NCBI GenBank assembly: GCA_964058845.1
Contig: CAXKVR010000760.1
Location: 1 to 21,708, forward strand
DNA length: 21,708 bases
Direction: 5' to 3'
Source: Carex sylvatica
Lineage: Eukaryota > Streptophyta > Magnoliopsida > Poales > Cyperaceae
The notes under the pieces are model-generated. The model did no database searches. It was not told the origin of the DNA and saw only the letters and a list, made by a program, of their open reading frames with translations. Position numbers and translations under genes: made by a program. Positions 1 to 10,880 of the stretch are shown in pieces. Positions within the stretch are counted from its first letter, which is position 1. Every line of letters begins with the position of its first letter.

Positions 1-223
1 GGTAACATTTTGGACCAAGGGACTTAAGTTAGGTCTCGCTTCTCTGTATTTGCACCTATGATATCTGGTGGTTATGGCAATGATGAAGGATATTGGTATT
101 GCTCTTGTATGAATGTAGCATACCCAAAGCATGTGCACTAAAATTAGTTCATTTGAATTGTGAGTTGCAACTTGCTGCGTTGTGGTCTAATTCTCTTTTT
201 ATTTTTGTACGTGTCAATTTCAG
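1..223 (+). other. Intron upstream of the first visible CABIN1 exon
   Basis: This stretch ends in a pyrimidine-rich tract and a CAG acceptor at 221-223, followed by exon sequence. The window opens with G-GTAAC, which would fit a splice donor right at the edge, but one base of exon cannot prove it. I see no coding similarity here. Confidence 0.6.
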
Positions 224-3200
224 CTCAGAGCCATACTTGGAGGTGTATAGTAACCTTTACTACTTCATCGCACAAGCTGAAGATACAAGTGCTACAGACA
301 AATATGCTGGATTTGTGCTGAAAAAGGAAGGCGAAGAGTTTGTGGAACAAAATGCAAATATCTTGAAGTATGACCTGCTGTACAATACTTCGCGTTTTAA
401 GAGCTGGCAGAAGCTTGCACATATCTATGATGAGGTAGTACATGATTAATTTTTTCATTTTCTTTGTTATGGTCGAAATCCTTGATTGTAATTTGAACGT
501 GTGATCTCAGAGCTTAATTTCATTCTACCTACATGTCATGGGGCATATGCCCATAACTGTTCCAAGGTACTTTTTATTCATTTGTTCATTTATATTTTCA
601 GAATTACTTTAGGCTAGCACAAGTTGATGCTATTAGTAGGTGTCATTTGTAAAACCTTATCCCCTAGAACAGAGTATGTATATCTGCTTAACTTTTTTTG
701 CATGTGAGTGTAATGATGGCATTAACCTGAATTGCAGGAAGTGGATCTGCTATTGAATGATGGTAGTAAGCACATGAGCATATCTGATTGGAAGAAGAAT
801 ACTACTATGCATGAAAGGGTTCATACAGGGAGAAGGCGCAGTAGGCGGTGCTTGTTAATGAGTTTGGCCCTAGCAAGCACTTCTGCTGATGAGGTACTGC
901 TGCTTCCAGTTACTGCTCTTTATTAGAGTTTTATTCTTTTATGCTCTGATATGAATTGGCTTTTTTCTCAGAGTGAAATAAATGAGTTACTGGCGCTAGT
1001 ATATTACGACTGTGTACAAAATGTTGTGCCATTTTATGATCAAAGATCAGTGATACCCACCAAGGATGCTACATGGATGGAACTTTGTCATAGTTCAATG
1101 AAGCATTTTGAGAAGGCTATTGCGCTGAAGTATGTTTCCTCAACTGTTTCTCTTCTTTTTCTTGGCTGTAAACCCTAATACCTGCTCTTTCCCAAGAGCT
1201 TTATATTTCATTAAAAAAAGCTTGAAGTATGTGAAATGATCAAGGTTCTAAATAGTTATAGCGAAGCTATAGCGGTTTTGGACCTAGAAAGCTAAGGTAC
1301 GAGGTAAAACTGCGCTAATCGAGCTACGGCCGCTATAGCGCATAGCGTGTAGCGGCAATAGCGGTCCGCTATGCTACATGGCTTATAATTTTGCAATTTT
1401 AATGGGCCTTAAGGTCCAGATGGACTTTTTTTACTTTATCAAGCTATATCAATACAATGGAACATGTGCGGGCTATACTGCTATATCAATTAAATTTTGT
1501 ATCATGCATTAATATATGGTAGTGGTATATTTTGAATATAAAATATATCGATAGTTTTTGAATTAGGAATATTTTGAATGACAATTTGAACTTTGTATTG
1601 GTTCAATATGAATATTAGAACTTTTTAATCAATTTGGTGTTTTTTTTCTTTATGAGACTTGTTTACTATTAGTAGAAATATAAAATATAATTTTTGAAAA
1701 AAAAAAACGCTATTTATGATAGCTGCGCTATTCGCTAAAGCTTTTTTTTTTTTTTGGTCTCCCCCGCTATAAATGCTATTTAGAACCTTGATAATGACTA
1801 AAATAAACCTTGCATTGTTATTTACTATGAAGGATATTTAATTCCAATAATAAAGCAGAAAAAGTTAAGGAAGAGGAAATTCAATTATTTCATTGTTCCA
1901 AGAGCTGACATGATCAATTGTTTTGATGAGTAAATAGAAAGGGTGGGTTGGGGTTCAGTAGGTATTATTGCCTCTCTTGGCTACTGTAGTTTCTTATAAC
2001 AACTCTTTTCTCCAACTTCAAATTATAGACCTGAATGGCTCCATGCATTTTACCTTGGGAAGCTCTGTGAAAAGTTGAAGCACTCTCCCGCCAAAGCATT
2101 TTCATACTATGCCAAAGCCGGAGAACTAAATCCAACTGCTGTTGATCCTGTTTATAGGCTTCATGCATCACGTCTGAAGCTACTTTATACTCGAGGGAAG
2201 CAATCTGATGTCATCCAGGTTTGTTCCTTTCCACATGTATAGTTCCTTACTGCTATGAAGCAGATTTATATCATATTAACATTGGAAGAAAGAATTGAAA
2301 GGAAAGTATCCAAACAGTGAAATTAGTGCTCTCCTGGAGCAGTGAGGTTAGTTACCAAGTTCAGTAACCCCTTTTACAGTAGCAAATTTGAAATATTTAT
2401 GCATGCTTCGTGCTTTATATGTAAGAGAAATGTTCTGTAGTTAATCTGTGGGAAGTAATCTGTAGTCCTTGCTTCTGTTTCCTTTTTGTGCATTAATTTA
2501 TTTTTATCCAGATAGTTGCTGCTTATGCCTATAAGGACTCGACAAAGGAGACCATATCAAGCATGCTTGGTTGGAAAGAAGATGATCTCAACTCTTCAAA
2601 GTCAGATTCCAGCATGATTGATTCACCAAAGGGGAAAGAAAGTATCGACCCCAAATTACTGGACAAGGTTTGGCTGGTACTCTATGATGACTGTATATCA
2701 GCCTTGGGTATATGCATAGAGGGAGAATTGAAGCATTTTCACAAGGCAAGATACAAGATGGCGCTGGGGTTGTATAGAAGGGGAGATGCTGGTGACTTGG
2801 AAAGGGCCAGAGACGAGCTCTCGTTCTGCTTCAAGTCTTCACGGTCTTCGTTTACGGTGAACATGTGGGAAATTGATGGCATGGCAAAAAAGGGAAGGTA
2901 AGAGTTTCTCCTTGCAATTATGGTAATTCAGTATGCAGTACTATGGTACCAATCTAGGTTAGCATATTTTGTTTAGTAATTAGCCCTAAAGGAGAATTGT
3001 CAAATAAAATATTGCTGATGTTCTTTTTATAGTTATAACCGTAGTAGGGTTATACAACTGCTAGAGAAGTCAACTGATAGAATTTCTTCCATAGGTAAAT
3101 AGCTAGAATCAATGGATCAGTTGCATTTCAATTGTTGCTAACTGAAAAGTAGTAAAAATGGGAAAAAAAAATTAATTGACAGGGTTGGAAAATTGGTAAG

Positions 3201-6200
3201 TCTAAAGCCAGAACTTGTGAAGAGGTAAATCCTCTGCCCCGTGTATCAATTTTCATGAGGAATCTCATCTTGGCCTAGAAAAAGCCTTCTTTTTCCCAAA
3301 AGATATTACTATATTAAATGGCTATGCACAACCCTTTCTAAACTTGTGACTATGATTTGAATTAAATGCAGAGGTTTAGAATTAGACGGGATCCATGTAT
3401 ATCTAACCTAACTATGTTGGGTTCTTTAACCATTATGAAGCTCATATTCTCATTGTATGTGTTCCACACCTTTGATCAGCATAAGATATATATAGTGTTG
3501 GTAGCCTAGGAAGAGATTTGTGCTAGATTTGTACTGACAGACCAGCTTTTTCCACAAATGCTACTAATTTAACTTTGAAGACCATCGACTCTCTTCACCT
3601 GGTGATAAGCTCTTTTGATCACATTAGGGCAAGGTTTAGATTGACAGAAAATGATGCTCACTCAAGCTGGAGCTCCAGTTTTTACACCAAATTATTGGAT
3701 CACTTCAGCTTGAGTCTATACCCGATCTTTGCCATCAGACCTGGTGTAAACCCATCATGGAGTTCATACTCATCCTTCAACGATACTTGTATGCCTAATG
3801 TGCTTGAAGAAAGATCCTAACAGTTTTCTTATGATTCTTTTATGACAGGAGGAAGAATCTGAGTGTTGGTGGGAGCAAAAAGAACTTGGAAGTCAGCTTG
3901 TCAGAAAGTTCGCGCAAATTCATCAGTTGTATCAGAAAGTATATGCTCCTTTATTTGAACCTGTTGGAGAGAATTCGTGACCTGCCTACTCTAGAGAGGG
4001 CTTACAGCTATCTTCGTACTGACAAAAGGGTATCAGCTAGCTCCCTAGATTTATCTTACCAGTGTAACAGTGTAGTAGTGTATTAGTTTGTGGTCTTGAA
4101 CAATTAAGCCAATCCAATGGCAATAAGAAACTACTTTTATGGGTTCCATACTACTAGCATATACCTATTAGTTACCAGCTGCATCCCTCTTTTGAAAATT
4201 ATCAAAACATAATGTTTTGCTTTGGAGTAGCAGCTGATTGTCTGTTACTTGTACTTGGAGGCATTTTCTTATCTATGTCATCATTTAATCTTATTGGAGT
4301 AATTTCATGTGATCCTACAAAATGTAAATGTATTGAGTAATCGGTTAATTGGTTTTGGTCATCTTCGTCAGGGTTCTGTTTTTTGTAGCTTAAAACGGGC
4401 CATGTGACTCTTATTGACTGAAATAGTTGGTAATATGCCACTTCCAAAGTAAAGTAAAAAATTTCAGATTGAGAATTGCCGTGCATCCTTCTAAAGCATA
4501 TGAATTTTAACATGGACCCCATAAGTTTCGTCTTCTGCACTATTTCCAGCCCCATTATTTTAGAAGATTTTCCAAACTACCCCATCTATTGCACTTGTTA
4601 TCTCTAAATAAATAGTAACCCTCTAAATTAAAACAGGGTTATTTTGGGTAGTTTTGAGGGAACAAAGAAAAACGGGATTTCTATGACTGTTTAGGATGTC
4701 TTCATCTTATCAAAAGGGGATAATGAGATATTTTGTTTTTGATCAGTATTCTGATATTTGTTTTGGTGGATGACTTTGGTTGTATGCAGTTCTATCTGTG
4801 CATAGTGGACATGGTTCCTGTCGCACTAGGGAAATACATTCAAGTTCTTACTTCCACAATAAAAGTTTCGAGTGATGCTGCTGCAGTTGAGCAGCTGTTG
4901 GAGAAAATGTTCTCTGCATTTATGGATCATGCAAGCATGTGGGGTGAGGTTGGCAGTCTACCTGAAGTCAATTGCCCCGAGCTATCAGAGACCAACTTAT
5001 TTGGGTAACTTACAATAACCAAATTTGTATCTTTGGAACAATTTATTGGGGATTAGGAAAAATGTTATTGAAGTTGATTGAGCTTTAACAGTCCAGCAGA
5101 AAAGATTGAAAACAGTTATTTCAGTCTGAATTTATACCAGGGGACATCCTGACAAATTTCTATAGCTTCTTAAAAATGGCTGCTGTTTGGATCAGATTCC
5201 TATAATAATGCTTACTATTGATTTACTCTTTTCATTTGCCAATTCCTGGAATGATGCCTTGCACTTATGAGTCTGTAATGATGCCTACTATTTATTTATT
5301 CCTTGGCTAATTCCTGGAATGATGCGTTGCAAGTAATGCTTATATATATTATTCTTATTGCTCATTGTTACAGTTATATTCACCAATTTATCCGGCTGCT
5401 TGAGAGTGACGTACGACTGCATCAACTTGAAACAATAAATGAGAAAGTTCGGAAGCGTTTCAAAACCCCCAAACTTTCCAATAACAACCTTGCAAAAGTT
5501 TGCAAAAATGCTTCCCTCGCCTGGTGCCGTTGCCTCTTAATAAAACTTGCATTGATCACCCCCGTCCCTGATTCAGCTGGGACTAACCTCACTGATGACC
5601 AGTCATCATCAGGAAACAATTTAGTGCTCTATGTTGATCTTCAACCTGACGAGCTCCTGATGTCATCACCTGAGGGACAAGAGAAGTCGAAAGGTCTTGA
5701 CATGAACTTGTTTGAAATTCTGTCCAGAATAAAAAATGTGCAAATCAGGCGGGTGGCAGATGAGAAAATGGAGGAGGCAGTTGGTTTGATGAGGTCTACT
5801 TACAACTTCTATCGAGAGAGCTCTTGTGGGACATTTCCTGCTGGTGTTAATCTGTACACGGTTCTGGTGCCTCAACCTGTTTTGATGAGCGATGGCATGC
5901 AAATACAGGTGCAACCTTCCCAGGATGTGGTAGGAAACTTGGACCTTAGCATCCCTAGGAAGCTACTTTTGTGGGCTTATACTTTGGTTCATGGTCGGTA
6001 TTGTAACATATCTACAGTTGTCAAATATTGCGAAGAAATGAAGGTAAAGGAGTATTATTTTCACATCTAAGTAAAGATTTGCTTTCTGTTATAAAAAATT
6101 GCTTGCTAGTTAGATAAGATGTTGGTGAGTGCAGATAAGAACAAAAAAGGGGCTTCCAGCAATTACTAACACATCTGCTTCACCTGCTTCACAACCTTCA

Positions 6201-9122
6201 CCATCAAAAGTTATCAGAAGTACAACAGGTTTGCTTCAAAATTTATTGTGTTTTAACCATCTCTGTTTTCTAGGTTTTTTTAAAGAATATTGTTAGGAAA
6301 AAAAATAGAGTCTTTGTATGTATTCTTTAGGTTACAAGTTAAAATCAGATGCTCTGTTACCTTGAAGTTTCAACAACCGCATTAGAGTGTTTTATGATTT
6401 GAATAACTATCAAACAAAGTTTAATAATAATTTTTTTGTAAGCATGCTATTATGCTAAGGTGATAGAAGATAATAGTGTTTTGGTGAGCTTCAGTTGCTG
6501 ATAATGAGGTTTTTTTCTTTGTTTGGCTTATGTTTGACCATTAGTTAAGATGGCAGTTAAAAATGGTAAATAATGTCGTACATGTTCGGTGCCATGTCCT
6601 TAGACCTCCTTTAGCCTTAATCCTTCTTAATCCAGCCAAACAAAGATTTCTTAAACTGGATTAAAGCATCTCCTTAGAATAGATCCTTAAGTCGAGTCTG
6701 GTCCCTTTTTAGCAAATTGACCTCTAAAGGGAGCTCCTTAGACTCATTTTGCGGACATTCATACCCCTGTAAAGGTAACCTCCTTAGAGCTCCTTTATTT
6801 TTTATAATTTTTTATCTGTTTCTTCTCCCCGCTCCAACCCACATCCCTAGGTAAGAAAAAATAAATCCCCTCTTCTTTCCGGTCTTGATTGCCGGCTCTC
6901 CGGTGACCATATTCCAAATCTGACACCACAGATGACTTCTCCTTGAGATGACCTATCCATAGACATCTGTTTTGAAGGCACTTCTCCTCCGCCGCGCCCC
7001 TCCCCACACCTCCGGCGACCTCAATTTGATATTTTTTTGTTCTTTCTGTTTCTTTTTATTTTGTTAACTGTAGGAACAATTTGAAAGGCAACATACACAA
7101 ATTACAACAGTTGGTATTTTTGACCTTGATTGTTGTTTCTTCCTTTTCTTCCGTTCTTGCTGTTTCTTCCTGCTGATTGGGTTGTTTCTTTGCTTAAGAA
7201 ATCTGATTGGGTTAGATTCATATGCACATCATTAATTAGCTGCTTCAATAGGTGGTTATGGTTAGGGCTGCTAAGTATAGACATTCAATATAATGGGATA
7301 GCATTGGTGTACGAGCCAGATATGAATTCACAACATACTAGAGTCGAAATTCCTAATTGCTAAAATTCAAATAATTCATACTCTTTTTGGTTGATCAGAT
7401 CTTGTGTTTCTTTTTATTGTTACTACATTGCTAGTATTAGTATGACTTAAGTACCGATTCATGGCCATATTTGCATAATGGATCAAGTACTCACACTGCT
7501 TGCTAGTATATACCAAAGTGCTCTATCTTCATATTACTGGTATGGTTTTTGTTCACTCTCCGGTGGCTTTTTTAATAATATCAAAATTGTAAACTACCAA
7601 CAAAAGCAACAACTCTAAACATATCTCATTGCAAATAACAGAGAAGAAAATCGATACATAACTCAAGAGGAAAGGAAATATCAAATCAAATACCTACTCA
7701 AAATCCAAGTGGTACGTTGGTACCAGTCCAAAACATCACTAGGACAGCTGGTAAGGGACATGAAAACCAAGAAATAAAGTTATAATTTTTTTTTTTTTAT
7801 ATTAATGGGTCACAAAATCTCAACTTTAATTGATGTTATGAAAACCTGATTTTTCTTAACTATGCCAGGCAAGATAAATGCTTAAAAAGATCTATTGATG
7901 ATAAGAAGGTTGCTAGTATGATAAATACAAACTGTCGGAAGCGTAAAAATCAATCAAGCTCATCCAACTTAATCATTCTTTAATTAGTTAAAATTTAATA
8001 ATTTCTGAAAATTAATTAGGGTGTGATATGCAGCTTATAATAATTATATGTGAAAATAAATTAATGAAATATAAAAGCATCATTCACTATATTCTATGAA
8101 AAAAATAACATAAAGGTTATATTGGTCTATTACAATCTTTCTCATACTATGACATGTTTTAATTGTATTGATTCAGCTTTCTTAATCCTTAACATATCTT
8201 GCCAAACAACCACTCCTTAGCAAAGATTATTTTTTTAATCCTTCACCCTTAAGGAGGGTTGCCAAACATGGACGTCATGATCATACTTAGAATATCTAAA
8301 TCAAGAGGTTGGGGGCCTTTGAGAGAATTTCCCTCAATGTAATTCTATATGTCAACTTGCACATGGTGCGTATTTGCTTTTCAACATGCCTTCTTCTTGG
8401 TCAGTAGGTACAGGTGGCAGTAAGGAAAAGGGAGACAAAGAAGAGGTGGCTGAAGCTGAATCAGTTAAGCATAGCGATGAAATGGAGGTAAGGAGGTTTT
8501 GCACTTTTTTTTTTCTGAAATTATCTCAGTTTAACGGATGGCTTTTCTTCTGACCTAGAAACAAATGTGGGTATGCAGATAATAACAACAAGGCTTCCAG
8601 GGACTTCTGAACTGGCTATTTCTCAACCTTCAGAGTCAAAAGTTGAAATTGACACTGCAGGTTTGCTTTAAAATTGTGTAGTCCACATTCTTAATTTTTT
8701 TTTTTTTTAGAAATATAAACAAAAGGAACACACTATATTATACCTATTTGCAAAATAATAGTACCGCTACTTGTCTAGTAAAAGGTCGATTAATCCAGGT
8801 TCTTTAAAAACATCAGTTATTCATGGGTACCGCAGAGAGTTAGTTTTGAAGTTGTTTATGAATGGAAGATATTGTTACTATTCCGGTAAATACAGGCAAC
8901 TAAGTAAAAAGTTCGGCGCTTAAATACAAATATCTCTTGTATTCATTAGGTGCATGTAGTACTATGGAAAAAGGGAAGACTGATGAGACATATGAACACA
9001 AGCATGCTAAACAACCTGAGGCTATGAAATCGAGCATGGAACCGATGCAGTTACAGAAGTGCGACTCATCCAATGCAATTGAGGACGCTCAAGAAGACTG
9101 TGGAGGGAACAAGAATAGTTAA
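224..9122 (+). CDS. CABIN1: CABIN1/Hir3-like TPR subunit of the HIRA histone chaperone complex, 3' part (12 exons)
   Basis: I read the exons as 224-434, 738-893, 972-1129, 2029-2218, 2512-2897, 3849-4029, 4790-5004, 5374-6043, 6135-6228, 8408-8487, 8579-8660 and 8950-9122 (TAA at 9120-9122). Every junction is GT-AG and the phases agree throughout, giving about 864 residues. The N-terminal half lies before the window; the first base of exon 1 completes a codon from upstream. Recognisable blocks are [20 protein letters not shown] (exon 1), [12 protein letters not shown] (exon 2), [20 protein letters not shown] (exon 3), TPR-like helices in exons 3-5 (around [12 protein letters not shown] and [15 protein letters not shown]), [16 protein letters not shown] (exon 6) and [17 protein letters not shown] (exon 8). 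The family is a TPR scaffold of the nuclear HIRA-UBN-CABIN1 complex, which deposits histone H3.3 independently of replication. The last four exons are Ser/Pro/Lys/Glu-rich and poorly conserved. Family identity is strong; the small tail exons rest on splice signals and phase. Confidence 0.88.
1239..1792. mobile_element. Non-autonomous TIR DNA transposon (about 554 bp) in CABIN1 intron 3
   Basis: The ends are inverted copies of ATCAAGGTTCTAAATAG (left 1239-1255; right end read in reverse complement with one small change further in). Just inside both ends lie many copies of a CGCTATAGC-like motif, for example around 1258-1275, 1330-1375 and near 1709-1775, as expected of subterminal repeats. AATG stands immediately outside each end, a possible 4-5 bp target duplication. 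The centre is AT-rich and non-coding. The element makes up most of the 899-bp intron 3. Superfamily is uncertain: hAT-like or Mutator-like are both possible. Confidence 0.75.
2898..3848 (+). other. CABIN1 intron 5 (951 bp), no gene
   Basis: Runs from a GTAAGA donor to a GACAG acceptor. It contains short open frames, such as 3575-3820, but these do not resemble any family I know and do not fit the splice phase. No transposon ends were recognised. Confidence 0.6.
4030..4789 (+). other. CABIN1 intron 6 (760 bp), no gene
   Basis: Runs from a GTATCA donor to a TATGCAG acceptor. AT-rich, with a minus-strand open frame at 4202-4555 that I consider fortuitous. No repeat or transposon structure was seen. 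Confidence 0.6.
5209..5340 (+). repeat. Two tandem copies of a ~70-bp unit in CABIN1 intron 7
   Basis: The core AATTCCTGGAATGATGC followed by C/G-TTGCA occurs at 5241-5263 and again at 5309-5331. The flanks also match (ATGCYTACTATT...TTATTC before each core), so the unit is about 68-70 bp. The second copy ends about 35 bp before the exon 8 acceptor at 5371-5373, so the duplication lies in the branch-point region of the intron. Confidence 0.75.
6135..6228 (+). repeat. CABIN1 exon 9: first copy of a duplicated tail exon
   Basis: This 94-base exon starts with ATAAGAACA after GCAG and ends ACA-ACAG before GTTTGC, in phase 1. Its peptide contains SQPSPSKV. Exon 11 (8579-8660) starts ATAATAACA, contains SQPSESKV and ends GCAG before GTTTGC; the match continues into the following intron (ACAGGTTTGCTTCAAAATT against GCAGGTTTGCTTTAAAATT). 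The introns before the two exons (6044-6134 and 8488-8578) are both 91 bases long. Confidence 0.7.
6229..8407 (+). other. CABIN1 intron 9 (2179 bp), expanded by repeat-like DNA
   Basis: By far the longest intron here; the corresponding intron of the second exon pair is 289 bp. It holds a cluster of CTCCTTAGA-like words at 6595-6795, a GC-rich patch at 6885-7020 (GCCGGCTCTCCGG, CCTCCGCCGCGCC) unlike the surrounding AT-rich sequence, and AT-rich sequence from 7020 to 8160. No intact reading frame of known type was found; open frames at 7102-7284 and 7130-7363 overlap on opposite strands and look fortuitous. Confidence 0.6.
6591..8271. mobile_element. Possible ~1.7-kb DNA element inserted in CABIN1 intron 9
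   Basis: The left edge reads CCATGTCCTTAGACCTCCTT from 6592, and the right edge in reverse complement reads CCATGTTTGGCAACCCTCCT, a loose inverted match. In addition CTTAATCCTT...GCCAAACAA occurs in direct orientation at 6616-6643 and 8181-8209. The right end repeats the word GCCAAACA. No clear target duplication was found. The ends are tentative. Confidence 0.35.
8579..8660 (+). repeat. CABIN1 exon 11: second copy of the duplicated tail exon
   Basis: Partner of the exon at 6135-6228. It is 12 bases shorter (82 against 94, four codons) but has the same entry and exit phases. The following exons 10 and 12 also resemble each other at their starts: GTACAGGTGGCAGTAAGGAA against GTGCATGTAGTACTATGGAA, both then continuing AAGGGAA/AAGGGAG-like and Lys/Glu-rich. 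This makes the repeat a two-exon unit. Confidence 0.68.
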
Positions 9123-9480
9123 TGCTAATTGAGTTTGAGATTTTGTGCAGCGGCTCCTGTGCTGCTTGCTAAGTTAATGTGTGACCGATTTTATTTAGTT
9201 GGTCATTCGTCTTCTCCATTTATTTAGTTGTGCCTTTAGAAGTTGAATGGGCATATCAATGTGGGGCTTCAGCTTTAGCTGGAACAATGGAGATTATTTT
9301 GGCAATTTTGTTGTATGGTTGTTTGTCTGTCGAGCTGTGAGGATGTTGATGGTTACCTTTCAATATCTAAGTTATTGTTAGGGGCCAGCTAATTGTTCTC
9401 CGGGACAGACGAAATTATTTTCCTATTAAATATACCAGTTCTAATATATGTTTGTAACGAGGCTAATGTAAATTCTGCAA
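9123..9480 (+). other. Likely 3' UTR of CABIN1
   Basis: Starts after the TAA at 9120-9122. GT-rich and T-rich words typical of plant 3' ends occur through 9190-9460, ending in an A-rich run at 9478-9500. I saw no exact AATAAA in this stretch, which is common in plants. The 3' end is a guess. Confidence 0.45.
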
Positions 9481-9665
9481 AAAAAGAAAGAAAAAGCAAA
9501 ATCAGCATGTCACTATACCCTCAAGAGGAACACGGAAAGCCTCGTTTCTTTATTGATATTACCATCTTCTCCATTATCATATCACTGATGATGTAGTATA
9601 TGCATTTGCATGCAAATTTTCTTTTAAATGTATTACTCCTCACTATGAGTAGAACTAGGGTGTTC

Positions 9666-9696
9666 TTAAGCTCACCAAAGTGTTTGGTGAGCTTAA
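9666..9696. repeat. Perfect 14-bp inverted repeat with 3-base loop
   Basis: TTAAGCTCACCAAA, then GTG, then its exact reverse complement. Flanked by GGGTGTTC on the left and a C-rich run (ACTCCAAAACCC) on the right, so the palindrome may extend as a degenerate hairpin and be a small foldback element. Confidence 0.85.
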
Positions 9697-9780
9697 CTCC
9701 AAAACCCATCAAATCGGTTTTAAATGACAAATCCGATTCATTGGAACCCGTATACCTTATGAGTGATGCATCTACATGTG

Positions 9781-9945
9781 AAAATTTTAAATAAATATTT
9801 TTTCTTTATTAAGTTACTTTGAAAATCGTTGATCCAATGGTGGCTTAACAAAACAGTAAAATCAGAAGTCACCGTTGGATCAGCGATTTTCAAATTGGCT
9901 TAATAAATAGTAAAAAAAATCAGAAAAATGTAAAATTTGGTCTCC
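9781..9945. mobile_element. Palindromic MITE-like element
   Basis: The arm at 9806-9843 (TTATTAAG...GAAAATCGTTGATCCAATGG) pairs with 9868-9906 (GTCACCGTTGGATCAGCGAT...TTAATAA), with the short spacer between them. A looser AT-rich match extends outward to about 9781 and 9945. No coding capacity. I could not define a target duplication. Confidence 0.6.
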
Positions 9946-10065
9946 AAGCACATTTCAATATAGAGATCACATCTAATGGTTCAGATCGACCATTTGAATA
10001 TTGGAAACACAAAAATGAGTTGTAAGCATATGTGGAGATATGCTTATATAGGCATAGTAGTCAAC

Positions 10066-10068
<3 letters not shown>

Positions 10069-10097
<29 letters not shown>
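10069..10097. repeat. (TA)n microsatellite
   Basis: About 14 uninterrupted TA units. Just before it, at 10026-10046, lies a small hairpin (AGCATAT...ATATGCT). Confidence 0.95.
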
Positions 10098-10100
<3 letters not shown>

Positions 10101-10487
10101 AAAACATCATAAAAATTACTCATTCTTCGTACTTAATCATTCATACAAAAATAAATCAATAAATTATTAGCTAACCATATTTTTTCTTTTAACTATCTAT
10201 CTTTTTTAGCTATCTAGATTTTTTTGAAATTATGTTATTTTTTTTTTAATTATAGATACGAAGCACACGATCACACTCAGACAGAGAGAAAGGAAGACAC
10301 TCAGGCAAAGATAAAGAAAGAGAAAAAAGGAAAAAGAAAAATGTCATTTTTTATTAATTTGTAAATTATTTAGTTTTAGAAATTATATTACTTATTATTT
10401 AATTTGTTATAAATAGTAGTTTATTATTTTTTATCCAGGTGTGTTTTTAAAATTATAGTTTGTTATTCAGACCAATCAAAACAAAAA
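10098..10487 (+). other. AT-rich leader before the MULE transposase
   Basis: Strongly AT-rich with one purine-rich block at 10275-10340 (repeats of GAGAAAGG and AAAGAAA). A TATTCAG acceptor-like site at about 10463-10469 precedes the transposase ATG at 10488, so a leader intron is possible. Nothing coding was recognised. Confidence 0.4.
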
Positions 10488-10880
10488 ATGATCGTCATCT
10501 GTGTGAGAATTTTTATTGGAGGAGAAATCATGTACAATGATGACGGGGTTTTTTACACCACCCTACCTAAATACTCATTACCTATAACCATGGACCATAA
10601 CTTTGATTATCTCCAAAATGAGATTTATAAACTGATTGGGTATACCGTTAGTGAAGCAAATATGGAAATCCAAGTCAGGTTTAACATGTCTACCGATGGC
10701 CAACGTGACTATCAATTGGTACCAATAACAAACCAGCAATCGTTCGAAATGATTTTAAGAATTTTGACGTCTTTTTCACAAAGGATCTCGGTTTTAGAGT
10801 TATTTGTAGAATTGGAACCGAACCATACCTGTTTTAATTTCCAATCAAATATGAACAGTCAGATCCCTGAAACTCGATCT

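Noticed and set aside
225..458. Minus-strand open frame over the first CABIN1 exon
   Set aside because: It is antisense to a clearly conserved exon and has no recognisable domain.
3575..3820. Plus-strand 81-residue open frame within intron 5
   Set aside because: No known similarity, no matching splice phase, and joining 2897 to 3849 gives a continuous conserved reading without it.
4202..4555. Minus-strand 117-residue open frame in intron 6
   Set aside because: Composition is that of ordinary intron sequence; no domain or start context supports it.
6795..7007. Minus-strand 70-residue open frame over the GC-rich patch of intron 9
   Set aside because: Low-complexity and without a recognisable family; the patch is reported as an observation instead.
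9393..9794. Overlapping small open frames on both strands downstream of CABIN1
   Set aside because: They overlap each other and the palindromic elements and show no conserved motif.
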